From NCBI GenBank assembly GCA_016200765.1, contig JACQEC010000387.1, positions 1-12,489 of the forward strand: a stretch of 12,489 nt of DNA, read 5' to 3'. The notes beneath the pieces were generated by a model. It worked only from the letters and a program-made list of their open reading frames with translations, had not been told where the DNA came from and did not search any database. Each line of letters begins with the position of its first letter. Position 1 is the stretch's first letter. Positions 1-7,238 of the stretch are shown piece after piece. The position numbers were made by a program, and so were the translations under genes. Origin of the DNA: Chloroflexota bacterium. GTDB taxonomy: Bacteria; Chloroflexota; Anaerolineae; JACRMK01.

Positions 1-429
1 CACCACCGATGAGAATAAGACCGTTCCGCGCCAAAGGTCGCGCCGGCGGTGGAGCGCGCGCGTCACCATCATGTCTGCCGCCACGCCCGCCTTCATATCG
101 CACGCGCCGAGACCATAGAGCCGGTTGCTCGCGCGCTTGCCCTGCCACGGGTCGCAGCTCCAGCCCTGCGCAGCCAGCACCGTATCTACGTGTCCGTTGA
201 GCAGGAGTGTGGGACCTTGGCCGTTTGCAACGCTCACGATGACGTTCGGACGGTCGCCCTCCGTCGCCTGAAAGTCTGCCGTCATGCCATTCTCGGCGAA
301 CCACGCCGCGACCGCCCGTTGTACGGCGCCCTCCTCCCCGGGATAACTCTTGAACGAGACCAGACGTGCCGTCAGGTCCGCAGCCTCCTCCACATCGGAC
401 GATCCGCTCAACCAGTTTTCATCAATCAA
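1..429 (-). CDS. M20-family metallopeptidase / deacylase, N-terminal part (cut by window edge)
   Basis: The first 143 codons of a zinc-dependent hydrolase of the M20 family (ArgE/DapE/carboxypeptidase G2 type), which cleave amide bonds of N-acylated amino acids or small peptides in the cytoplasm. The sequence shows NGHVDTV at residues 78-84, where H80 would be a metal ligand and D82 the residue that assists it. YGLGACDMKAG follows at residues 105-115, with D111 as the bridging metal ligand. The C-terminal lid domain and the remaining ligands lie beyond the left edge, so the substrate cannot be named. I chose a TTG start at 429 because an AGGAG ribosome binding site (436-440, minus) lies 6 nt upstream. 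The ATG seven bases further on is in another frame and stops after three more codons. The gene begins 11 nt after the acyl-CoA synthetase stop, so co-transcription is likely. The family call is secure; the exact enzyme (succinyl-diaminopimelate desuccinylase, acetylornithine deacetylase or another acylase) is open. Confidence 0.9.
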   Translation of the reverse strand, partial: MIDENWLSGSSDVEEAADLTARLVSFKSYPGEEGAVQRAVAAWFAENGMTADFQATEGDRPNVIVSVANGQGPTLLLNGHVDTVLAAQGWSCDPWQGKRASNRLYGLGACDMKAGVAADMMVTRALHRRRDLWRGTVLFSSVV

Positions 430-440
430 TGCAGGCTCCT

Positions 441-2402
441 CTATGCGCGCATCGCTCTTCGGATTTCATCCACGGCCATGGGGTTTTCGAGCGACGACAC
501 ATCCCCCGGATCACGCCCCAGATACACCGCTCGTATCACGCGACGCATGATTTTTGCGTTGCGGGTACGGGGTAGATCGCGCACAAAAATGATCTCTTTC
601 GGCGTCATCGGCTTTCCGAGTTCATCAGCCACCAGCGCCTTGAGGCTCGCCTCCAACTCATCACTGGCTCTGACATCAGGCTTCAACAACGCGAAACAAA
701 CGACTGCCTCCCCTTTGACTTCATCCGGCACGCCAATCGCCGCCGCCTCGGAAATCGCGGTGTTCTTGACGAGCGCCGACTCCACCTCAGCCGGGCCGAG
801 CCGCTTGCCCGCCACCTTGATCACGTCATCCGAGCGACCTAAAATATACCACAGGCCGTCTTCGTCCACCGCCGCCCAATCGCCGTGAACCCACACGTCC
901 TGAAAACGCGACCAGTACGTCTGCTCATACCGCTCCGGGTCGTGCCAAAAGCCGCGCGTCATGCCAATCCATGGCTGGCGGATGATCAGTTCGCCAACCG
1001 CGCCGCGCACCGGCCGTCCCCGCTCGTCCACGACATCGGCGGCCATGCCGGGTATCGGCCCCCCGAACGCGCACGGCTTGAGCGGCATCAGCCAGTTCCC
1101 GATCAAGATGCCGCCGCCGATTTCGGTGCCGCCCGAGTAGTTAATAATGGGCCGTTGGCGCTCGCCCACAACCTCAAACAGCCACAGCCACGGCGTCGGG
1201 TTCCACGGCTCGCCGGTTGAGCCAAAAGCGCGCAGGCTCTGCAATGAGTGTTTTCTGACAGGCTCGTCGCCATATCGCATAATCGCCCGCACAAACGTGG
1301 GCGAGACCCCGAGCAGCGTTACGCCATGCCGCTCGACCATGGCCCACACGCGATCAGGACTTGGATAATCTGGAGCGCCATCGTACAGCATCATCGCCGC
1401 GCCGGTCATCAACGCTGTGTACACCAGCAGCGGTCCCATCACCCAGCCCATATCTGTCATCCAATAAAAGACATCGTCACCCCGCAGATCAAGACCATGC
1501 ACCATATCCTGTGTCGCCTTGATCGGGAAGCCGCAGTGCGTGTGCACAGCGCCCTTCGCGCGACCCGTTGTGCCGGACGTGTAAATCACCATCAAGATGT
1601 CTTCAGCATCCGTGCGCTCGGTTGCGGCAACATCCGGCTGTGTGCTGATCAGTTCTGTGTACTCGTGGTCTCTTCCTTGCGTCCACGCTACCGGATTACC
1701 CGTGCGCTTGAGCACAATGCAGTGCTCCACGCTAGGGCACTGCGCCAGCGCCTCATCGGCGATGGCCTTCATCGCCACCACTTGCCCCCGCCGAAAAAAG
1801 CCGTCGGCTGTGAAGAGCAACTTGGCGCCGGCGTCGTTGAGGCGTGTAATCACCGCGCCCGGCCCGTAGCCGGAGAACAGCGGCAAGGCGATAGCCCCAA
1901 TCTTCGCAGTAGCAAGCAGGGCAACTACGATCTCTGGCGTCATGGGCATAAACAGCCCTATCACGTCGCCCTTTTTGATGCCAAGGCCGCGCAGGGCGTT
2001 CGCCAGACGATTGACCTCTCGGAACAAGTCACCATAGGTGAGCGTGCGCGTTTGCCCTTCTTCGCCCTCCCAGCGCACGGCTACCCGCTCCTCTTGCGCG
2101 GTGCCGATCCACTTATCGAGCGCGTTGTGGACGGCGTTGAGCTTCCCGCCGGAGCACCAGCGCGTCCACGGGATACCCGGCGAGCTATCCATCATCTTCT
2201 GGTAAGGCTCGTAGAATTCGACATGCAACTGCTCGACAACCGCCCGCCAAAACCAATCCGCATCAGCATTAGCCCGTTCCAGTAGCTCCTGGAAAGTGGA
2301 AATGCCGTGCGCGTTCATAAACTGTTTCAGCTGACAGCGCTCCATCTGTTCCAACGAAGGCCGCCAGACGATGTCGCCGCCGAAGGTAAATTCCTGCTCC
2401 AT
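441..2402 (-). CDS. Acyl-CoA synthetase, acetyl-CoA synthetase (AcsA)-like, AMP-forming
   Basis: A 653-residue enzyme of the ANL superfamily, about the usual length for AcsA-type ligases. It should activate a short carboxylic acid with ATP to an acyl-AMP and then form the acyl-CoA. Residues about 38-96 resemble the acetyl-CoA synthetase N-terminal domain. The P-loop-like motif YTSGTTGRAKG is at 274-284, the adenine/acyl-site region YSGGTEIGG at 422-430, HGDWA at 506-510, the hinge region GRSDDVIKVAGKRLGPAEVE at 522-541, and the C-terminal PRTRNAKIMRR at 611-621, with K617 as the expected adenylation lysine. The AcsA acyl pocket is closed by a tryptophan in a WWQTE context; here the aligned residues are SGGTE, so a larger acyl group than acetate is plausible (inference). 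The ORF is open to 2438, but the ATG at 2402 has GGGAG (2409-2413) 6 nt upstream and lies just downstream of a promoter. First gene of a unit with the M20 peptidase. Confidence 0.92.
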   Translation of the reverse strand: MEQEFTFGGDIVWRPSLEQMERCQLKQFMNAHGISTFQELLERANADADWFWRAVVEQLHVEFYEPYQKMMDSSPGIPWTRWCSGGKLNAVHNALDKWIGTAQEERVAVRWEGEEGQTRTLTYGDLFREVNRLANALRGLGIKKGDVIGLFMPMTPEIVVALLATAKIGAIALPLFSGYGPGAVITRLNDAGAKLLFTADGFFRRGQVVAMKAIADEALAQCPSVEHCIVLKRTGNPVAWTQGRDHEYTELISTQPDVAATERTDAEDILMVIYTSGTTGRAKGAVHTHCGFPIKATQDMVHGLDLRGDDVFYWMTDMGWVMGPLLVYTALMTGAAMMLYDGAPDYPSPDRVWAMVERHGVTLLGVSPTFVRAIMRYGDEPVRKHSLQSLRAFGSTGEPWNPTPWLWLFEVVGERQRPIINYSGGTEIGGGILIGNWLMPLKPCAFGGPIPGMAADVVDERGRPVRGAVGELIIRQPWIGMTRGFWHDPERYEQTYWSRFQDVWVHGDWAAVDEDGLWYILGRSDDVIKVAGKRLGPAEVESALVKNTAISEAAAIGVPDEVKGEAVVCFALLKPDVRASDELEASLKALVADELGKPMTPKEIIFVRDLPRTRNAKIMRRVIRAVYLGRDPGDVSSLENPMAVDEIRRAMRA

Positions 2403-2428
2403 GTCCATCTCCCAAATGTGCTGTGCCG

Positions 2429-2457
2429 ATGATACCACAGCTGGCCGTCAATGTCAT
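2429..2457 (-). promoter_or_regulatory. Sigma-70-type promoter of the acyl-CoA synthetase gene
   Basis: On the minus strand, ATGACA (2452-2457) and TATCAT (2429-2434) are separated by exactly 17 bp. The bases TGG precede the -10 element, giving it the extended form. A start of transcription near 2422 would leave a leader of about 20 nt before the ATG at 2402. Seen by eye; not tested. Confidence 0.6.
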
Positions 2458-2471
2458 CCGCCAATTCACGC

Positions 2472-2477
2472 TATAAT
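2472..2477 (+). promoter_or_regulatory. -10 element of the SDR gene promoter
   Basis: A perfect TATAAT lies 42 bp before the SDR start codon. No recognisable -35 element is found 16 to 19 bp upstream, and the place where it should be overlaps the -35 element of the divergent acyl-CoA synthetase promoter. The promoter may therefore need an activator or be weak (inference). A strong ribosome binding site, GAGGAGG (2507-2513), precedes the ATG by 5 nt. Confidence 0.5.
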
Positions 2478-2518
2478 GCCTTCGCTGATCAATCAACAAT
2501 TGCTATGAGGAGGCTCGG

Positions 2519-3268
2519 ATGAGGTTGCAAGATAAAGTTACTCTGATCACCGGCGGCAACCGTGGAATTGGGCTGGCGACGGCGCGACTGTTTGCGCAGG
2601 AGGGCGCGCGTGTGGTCTTGATGGCGCGCGACCGTGGGCAGGGCGAACGGGCGGCGCGCGAAGTCCCGAATACCCGCTTTATCGCAGGCGATGTGCGGAT
2701 CGCCGCCGACTGCGAGCGTGTGATTGCCGACATTTTAAGCCGTGGTGACAGGCTTGATGTGCTAGTCAACGGCGCGGGTATCATCTACCGCAACCGCGCG
2801 GCGACAGAAACCAGTGAGGAGGAATGGGATGCTACTTTTGACACAAACGTCAAAGGCGCGTTCCTCATGAGCAAATCCGCGATGCCGGCCCTGCGCGCAT
2901 CGCGCGGCGCCATTGTAAACATCGCATCATACGTTGGGTTGGTCGGCTTCGCCGGCGCTTCGGCCTACGCCGCGTCGAAGGCCGCGCTGGTCAACCTGAC
3001 CCGCTCGATGGCGCTCGACCACGCACGCGATCAAGTGCGCGTAAATTGTGTCTGCCCGGGCAGTGTGGACACGGATATGATTCATGAAGCCTGGCGGTTG
3101 TATGGTGATTATGAAGCGGCTCAACGTGTGTGGGCCGCCAAGCACCCGCTCGGCCGCGTGGCTACAGCCGACGAAGTAGCCCATGCGATCTTATTTCTGG
3201 CCAGCGACGAGGCCAGCTTCATCACTGGCGTCGCTCTGCCTGTAGATGGCGGTATCACAGCCGCCTGA
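2519..3268 (+). CDS. Short-chain dehydrogenase/reductase (classical SDR family oxidoreductase)
   Basis: A 249-residue NAD(P)-dependent oxidoreductase with the length and full motif set of a classical SDR. The cofactor-binding TGGNRGIG is at residues 11-18, the structural NGAG at 84-87, and the catalytic tetrad is N110, S137, Y150 and K154 (YAASK at 150-154). CPG at 179-181 and GVALPVDGG at 237-245 complete the Rossmann-fold signature. It resembles 3-oxoacyl-ACP reductase (FabG)-like and sugar/alcohol dehydrogenase members, but the substrate cannot be read from the motifs. The residue after the second beta strand is R37 in a MARDRG context, and K or R there often goes with NADPH preference (inference). 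The start at 2519 is fixed by GAGGAGG 5 nt upstream. It is the only plus-strand protein gene in the window and is divergent from the acyl-CoA synthetase. A link to acyl or hydroxyacyl metabolism is possible but unproven. It converges on the Hsp70-like gene with 8 bp between stop codons and no obvious hairpin terminator. Confidence 0.95.
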   Translation: MRLQDKVTLITGGNRGIGLATARLFAQEGARVVLMARDRGQGERAAREVPNTRFIAGDVRIAADCERVIADILSRGDRLDVLVNGAGIIYRNRAATETSEEEWDATFDTNVKGAFLMSKSAMPALRASRGAIVNIASYVGLVGFAGASAYAASKAALVNLTRSMALDHARDQVRVNCVCPGSVDTDMIHEAWRLYGDYEAAQRVWAAKHPLGRVATADEVAHAILFLASDEASFITGVALPVDGGITAA

Positions 3269-3276
3269 CCCTTGCA

Positions 3277-4626
3277 TCATCTGCCTGCCGCAAGCGCAAG
3301 GCCGCTGACAATACTGGTGAACACTTCCTGCTTCTTGACCTTTTGCGCGCCAAACTTCCGTTCCAGCATCGCCTGAATGGCCGGGATGAGCGATGACCCT
3401 CCGGTTCGTAGCACGACATCCACCTGATAGGGCAGGACGGCCGCCTCTTCTAGAGTGCGCTCCATCGCGGCCTCAATCGCGCCGAGCTGCGCCGAGATGA
3501 TACGCTCAAAACTGCGCCGCGAGAGGGGCTCGCGGATATGGATGGCCTCGCGCTCAAAGCGAATTTCAGTATTGAGTGCGCCGCTCAGCTCAATCTTGGC
3601 GCGCTCAATCTCGTTGAACAGCTCCCAGCCATAGTTTTTCTGGGCCAGGCATAACAGCGCGTCAACCTCCTGCTGATGGTGGCGCGCAATCGCCTTGAAT
3701 TCGCGCAGGAACTGCACCGTTTTGCGCTCATTCAAAAGGCTTACGGTGTGCCATGACCGCAGATAGGCAAGAAGCCACTCTGGAAACCGAATCGTGTTCC
3801 CCGATAAGGTTTTCGCCGCTGCGCGACTACCGAAATATTCCAGCAGCCGGCGCTCCATAATGGCCTCGTTCAGCAGATTGCCGCCAATCGCAACGCCGCC
3901 GACCGCGAGGATGTCGTCCGCGCGATCAGCCTTGACGCGGCGTTGCGGCCCCAACCTGATGACGCTGAAGTCCAGCGTTCCCCCGCCAAAATCGAACACG
4001 AACGCCAACTCTTCGCGTGCCAAGCTGGACTCGTATTCGAGCGCCGCGCCAATCGGCTCATAAACAAACTGAATATCCGTAAAGCCCGCCAACTGCGCGG
4101 CCTTCAGCAGACGCGCCTCAGCCAACTTATCGTGGGTCGTATCGTCGGAGAAGTGAACGGGACGGCCCAGCACGACGGCTCCGCTGTCGTGGCCGATGGC
4201 CGCGTCCGCCCTCTGCTTGATCGCGCGAAGGACAATCGCGATCAGTTCTTCGAGCGTATAGAAGGTGCCGAATACGTTTGTCCCGTCGAAACTCGCATCC
4301 GACAAAAACGATTTGAGGGACTGATAGAAGCGGCCCGGCTGTTGAACATCGGCGTCGAACTGCACCCATTCATCGCCGTAGAAGGTGGAGACGATTTTGC
4401 CGGTGTTGACCCGCGTGCGAACGATCTCGCGGCCGGCGTTACGCGCGACAAACTCCCGCGTCGCCTCGGCGCCAATGTGCGCGCTCCCGTCACGTCCGAT
4501 ATACAGCACCGAACTCGCAACCGCCGGGTTGGGCGCGAGCGGATCAATTGCGATCAGCCGCGCCTGGCCATCAACCGCCACCGCAATCGAAGAGTTGGAT
4601 GTGCCGAAGTCTAAACCGTAGCGCAT
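3277..4626 (-). CDS. Hsp70-family ATPase, YegD-like, without substrate-binding domain
   Basis: A 449-residue actin/Hsp70-fold protein, matching the roughly 450-residue YegD group rather than DnaK at about 630. Motifs in order: phosphate 1, GLDFGTSNSS (residues 4-13); VLGRPVHF (152-159); the connect region FVYEPIGAALEY (187-198); phosphate 2, FDFGGGTLDFSV (211-222); GGVAIGGN (243-250); and the adenosine motif VVLRTGGSSLIPAIQ (404-418). The chain ends after the nucleotide-binding fold, so the peptide-binding beta domain and helical lid of DnaK are absent. Residues about 265-350 form the variable region. ATP binding is strongly supported; client and cellular role are unknown. The reading frame is open further upstream to 4803, but that part overlaps the preceding gene. 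I chose the ATG at 4626 because the protein then starts directly at the first beta strand and AAGGG (4634-4638) lies 7 nt upstream. It follows the propeller gene by 37 bp on the same strand and is probably the last gene of the asnS unit. Confidence 0.93.
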   Translation of the reverse strand: MRYGLDFGTSNSSIAVAVDGQARLIAIDPLAPNPAVASSVLYIGRDGSAHIGAEATREFVARNAGREIVRTRVNTGKIVSTFYGDEWVQFDADVQQPGRFYQSLKSFLSDASFDGTNVFGTFYTLEELIAIVLRAIKQRADAAIGHDSGAVVLGRPVHFSDDTTHDKLAEARLLKAAQLAGFTDIQFVYEPIGAALEYESSLAREELAFVFDFGGGTLDFSVIRLGPQRRVKADRADDILAVGGVAIGGNLLNEAIMERRLLEYFGSRAAAKTLSGNTIRFPEWLLAYLRSWHTVSLLNERKTVQFLREFKAIARHHQQEVDALLCLAQKNYGWELFNEIERAKIELSGALNTEIRFEREAIHIREPLSRRSFERIISAQLGAIEAAMERTLEEAAVLPYQVDVVLRTGGSSLIPAIQAMLERKFGAQKVKKQEVFTSIVSGLALAAGR

Positions 4627-4663
4627 TGCTGAACCCTTATGCCGCTTCGGATGCGCGCCCGCT

Positions 4664-5869
4664 CTATGGCGCGGCGACCACGACAATGCCATGCGGATCA
4701 GGCGCGACTCGCTCGCTATGAAGCAGGACCCGCTGGCGCGGATCAATGACCGAAAGGGTCGCGTCATCATGGTTCGCCACATACAACAGGCCATTCGGCC
4801 CAAAAGACAGGTGGAACGGCGCGGCGCCCGTCTTGATTTCAGCTACAACCTCTCGGCGCGGCACGCTGACCAGTATGACGCCGCCCAGTCCCCGGTCCGA
4901 ATACCACAACGTATCGGCGTTGGATGGCAAATACAGGCCGTCGCGAAACAATTTTACCGAATGAAACGGATAGACGCCGAATGGCTGATTCGCCTTGATC
5001 TTCCGTGTCGCGCGGTCAAAGATCACGATGTAGGGGTCAATCTGTGACGCATCACGGATAAATCCCGATGACGTAACCCAGACCTCGCCGGCATCTGGGC
5101 GGAACGTAATATCATGCGACCCATGCGGGAAATAGGCCAGCCGCTCGATGACATCTCCCGTGGCGCGGTTGATGACCAATAGGCCGCGATAGCGGATGGT
5201 CGTGACCCACAACTCGGTTCCGTCGGGCGAAAGCGCCAAATCATGTTGCGGCGTGTCCAACGGGATGGAGTCCGCCAGCCGCCAAGTGGCTGTATCTATC
5301 ACGGTGATAAAGAACTCGTTCTCCTGTGTCACATAAAGCCGCCGGTTGTCGGGCGACCAGGCCATGTCGTGGGGCGCTTTGCCCACGCGCACGCGGGTGA
5401 TCTCGGTCAATGCGGCGGCGTCAATGATTGAGATGTCGTTGGAATGACGGTTCGCCACCGCCACCCAGCGCGCATCGTTTGATACGCTAATGTTGTGGGG
5501 GAAGTTGCCCGCCCGTATAGATGTGATCAGGCGCGGCGGCTCGCCCTGCCACACCTGTATGGCATTGGCGCGCTCGGACGCGATGAAGATGCGTGGCTCC
5601 GGCAGGGGTGTCGGCGTGGCCGTCGACGTTGCGGTTGGCGCGCGCGCGGTGCTTGTTGGCAAAGGCGTGGTGGTGGGAGATGCCGTTTGCTCAGCCGTTA
5701 GCTCAACCGTTGGTTCTGGGGTCGGAGCGACAGGCGCCGCAAGCGCAACGGCTGTCACCGGCATATAGGCCGTCTCCCCAGCCGTCGCCGGTATCCGTGC
5801 CGCGTAGAACGCGACCACCAGCAGAACAAGCAGCATGGATACGGCAGGCTGGGGCAGGAAAATGCGCAC
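4664..5869 (-). CDS. Secreted or membrane-anchored seven-bladed beta-propeller protein (YVTN/YncE-like)
   Basis: A 401-residue protein. A hydrophobic N-terminal segment (residues 9-24) followed by ATA-G at 28-31 looks like a signal peptide or anchor. Residues about 46-92 form a low-complexity Pro/Thr/Ser spacer such as is common in exported Chloroflexota proteins. The rest is a propeller of the YVTN/YncE/lactonase type: blade repeats carry a His in a PHN/PHD-like context at H125, H167, H209, H252, H303, H353 and H393, often followed by SPDG or SPDN turns (171-174, 214-217), so seven blades are expected. It probably acts outside the cytoplasmic membrane; binding partner or activity is unknown, and no enzyme motif is evident. 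The GTG start at 5869 immediately follows the asnS stop codon with no good ribosome binding site, so translational coupling is likely. The alternative ATG at 5836 also lacks a ribosome binding site and would shorten the signal region. Confidence 0.85.
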   Translation of the reverse strand: MRIFLPQPAVSMLLVLLVVAFYAARIPATAGETAYMPVTAVALAAPVAPTPEPTVELTAEQTASPTTTPLPTSTARAPTATSTATPTPLPEPRIFIASERANAIQVWQGEPPRLITSIRAGNFPHNISVSNDARWVAVANRHSNDISIIDAAALTEITRVRVGKAPHDMAWSPDNRRLYVTQENEFFITVIDTATWRLADSIPLDTPQHDLALSPDGTELWVTTIRYRGLLVINRATGDVIERLAYFPHGSHDITFRPDAGEVWVTSSGFIRDASQIDPYIVIFDRATRKIKANQPFGVYPFHSVKLFRDGLYLPSNADTLWYSDRGLGGVILVSVPRREVVAEIKTGAAPFHLSFGPNGLLYVANHDDATLSVIDPRQRVLLHSERVAPDPHGIVVVAAP

Positions 5870-7174
5870 TTACGGATACATCTTTTCTAGCATCCGCGGA
5901 AAAGCAGCCGCCTCGCGCAGATGATGGATACCACAAATCCACGTTACCGTGCGCTCCACACCCAGGCCAAAGCCCACGTGCGGCACACTGCCGTACCGCC
6001 GCAGGTCGAGGTACCATTCATAGGCCGCGCGCGGCAGGTGGTGTTCCTGGATGCGCTGTTCGAGCAATTCAAGCCGTGCGGTGCGCTCGCCGCCGCCGAT
6101 GATCTCTCCGTAACCTTCAGACGCCAACAGGTCTGCGCTCAACGAAAGGTCGGGCCGATCCTTTTCGACCTCCATGTAAAACGCCTTGACCGCCGCCGGA
6201 TAGTGGTGCACAAACAGCGGCCGATCATACGCTGCGGACAGAGCAGTTTCCTGTGGCGAACCAAGGTCATCACCCGGTATCATATGCACCGTTTCATCCG
6301 GCTGTGCGTTCAGCCACTTGACGGCGTCCTCGTAGTGCATACGCGGGAACGGTGCCTGCACGGCTTCGAGCTTGCGCGTATCGCGCTCGATGACTTTCAG
6401 CTCCTCTTGCCGCTGATCCAACACCTGCGCGACGAGATACGAAACGAATTGTTCCTCAAATTGGAGCAGGTCTTCGAGGTGTGCATAAGCCCACTCCGGC
6501 TCCACCATCCAAAACTCGGTCAGGTGGCGGCGCGTCTTGGACTTCTCGGCGCGGAAGGTCGGGCCAAAGCAATAGACGCGCCCCAACGCCATGATGTTGG
6601 CCTCGTTGTATAGCTGGCCGGATTGCGCTAGGTAAGCCGGCTCTCCAAAGTAGTCCACCGCAAACAGGGTGCCGGTGCCCTCTACCGCGTTCGGTGTGAA
6701 GATGGGCGTGTCCACGTTCACAAACCCACGCGAGTCGAGAAAATCGCGGATGGCCTTGATGACCGTCGCGCGGATGCGCAAAATGGCGCGCGGGCGTGCA
6801 TGTCGTATCCACAAGTGGCGGTTAGCCATGAGAAACTCGACGCCATGTTCCTTGGGGCCAATCGGGTAATCCAAAGCGGTCTGCAGGATGCGCATATCTT
6901 TGACGGCCAGTTCATACCCGCCGGACGCCCGCTTGTCCTCGCGCACTATCCCCACAACTTCAAGCGACGACTCCTGAGATACGTTGCGCGCCGCCGCAAA
7001 CACGTCGTGGGGAACGTCTCTCTCGAACACGGTTGCCTGTATCAGGCCGGTGCCGTCGCGCACCTTCAGAAATTGCAGGCGGCCCTTGTCCGTCTTGTCA
7101 GCCAGCCATCCTTTCAGCATGACCTCTTCGCCAACGTGTTTTGCCACATCCTGAATGTAGATATGCTCCGGCAT
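5870..7174 (-). CDS. asnS: Asparaginyl-tRNA synthetase (class II)
   Basis: A 434-residue class IIb synthetase that charges tRNA-Asn with asparagine in the cytoplasm. An N-terminal OB-fold anticodon-binding domain (about residues 15-98) is followed by the catalytic core. PIGPKEHGVEFL (104-115) and QLYNEAN (187-193) are typical of AsnRS; AspRS has a different sequence at the second site. Motif 2 is GPTFRAEKSKTRRHLTEFW (204-222), where FRAEKSKTRRHLTEF distinguishes AsnRS from AspRS. Motif 3 is GFGLGVERTVTWICG (401-415), and the conserved FPR follows at 425-427. Length is that of an ordinary bacterial AsnRS and nothing is missing. The ATG at 7174 has GGAG (7180-7183) 5 nt upstream and a good promoter about 36 bp upstream. 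The stop codon directly abuts the GTG of the propeller gene. Its presence indicates direct charging of tRNA-Asn rather than sole reliance on the amidotransferase route. Confidence 0.97.
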   Translation of the reverse strand: MPEHIYIQDVAKHVGEEVMLKGWLADKTDKGRLQFLKVRDGTGLIQATVFERDVPHDVFAAARNVSQESSLEVVGIVREDKRASGGYELAVKDMRILQTALDYPIGPKEHGVEFLMANRHLWIRHARPRAILRIRATVIKAIRDFLDSRGFVNVDTPIFTPNAVEGTGTLFAVDYFGEPAYLAQSGQLYNEANIMALGRVYCFGPTFRAEKSKTRRHLTEFWMVEPEWAYAHLEDLLQFEEQFVSYLVAQVLDQRQEELKVIERDTRKLEAVQAPFPRMHYEDAVKWLNAQPDETVHMIPGDDLGSPQETALSAAYDRPLFVHHYPAAVKAFYMEVEKDRPDLSLSADLLASEGYGEIIGGGERTARLELLEQRIQEHHLPRAAYEWYLDLRRYGSVPHVGFGLGVERTVTWICGIHHLREAAAFPRMLEKMYP

Positions 7175-7209
7175 GACCGCTCCATGTGAATGGTGTTGTT
7201 TGCAAAGCC

Positions 7210-7238
7210 ATTATAGCCGACTCTCACCCACCGCTCAA
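7210..7238 (-). promoter_or_regulatory. Sigma-70-type promoter of asnS
   Basis: On the minus strand, TTGAGC (7233-7238) and a perfect TATAAT (7210-7215) are separated by 17 bp. Transcription would start near 7203, about 29 nt before the asnS ATG. The -35 element lies inside the last codons of the uracil-DNA glycosylase gene, so asnS and the two genes after it can be expressed separately from the glycosylase and fusion genes. Confidence 0.65.

Noticed and set aside
49..888. Open plus-strand frame of 279 codons
   Set aside because: It lies antisense to the M20 peptidase and the acyl-CoA synthetase, both with clear motifs, and its protein shows no recognisable family features. It is a GC-rich shadow frame.
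1248..2285. Open plus-strand frame of 345 codons
   Set aside because: Fully antisense to the acyl-CoA synthetase. The composition is Arg/His-rich and no motif is visible.
2403..2438. Longer start of the acyl-CoA synthetase at 2438
   Set aside because: It would start upstream of the predicted transcript start near 2422 and has no ribosome binding site. The ATG at 2402 has GGGAG at 6 nt.
2486..2502. TGATCA and CAATTG palindromes in the SDR leader as a possible operator
   Set aside because: Two 6-bp palindromes with no larger symmetry are expected by chance, and no regulator gene is adjacent.
3943..4614. Open plus-strand frame of 223 codons
   Set aside because: Antisense to the Hsp70-like gene, whose motifs are intact. 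No ribosome binding site or family features.
4627..4803. N-terminal extension of the Hsp70-like protein to 4803
   Set aside because: The extension overlaps the propeller gene and lacks family similarity. The ATG at 4626 starts exactly at the first Hsp70 strand and has a ribosome binding site.
5921..6613. Open plus-strand frame of 230 codons
   Set aside because: Antisense to asnS; no motif in its protein.
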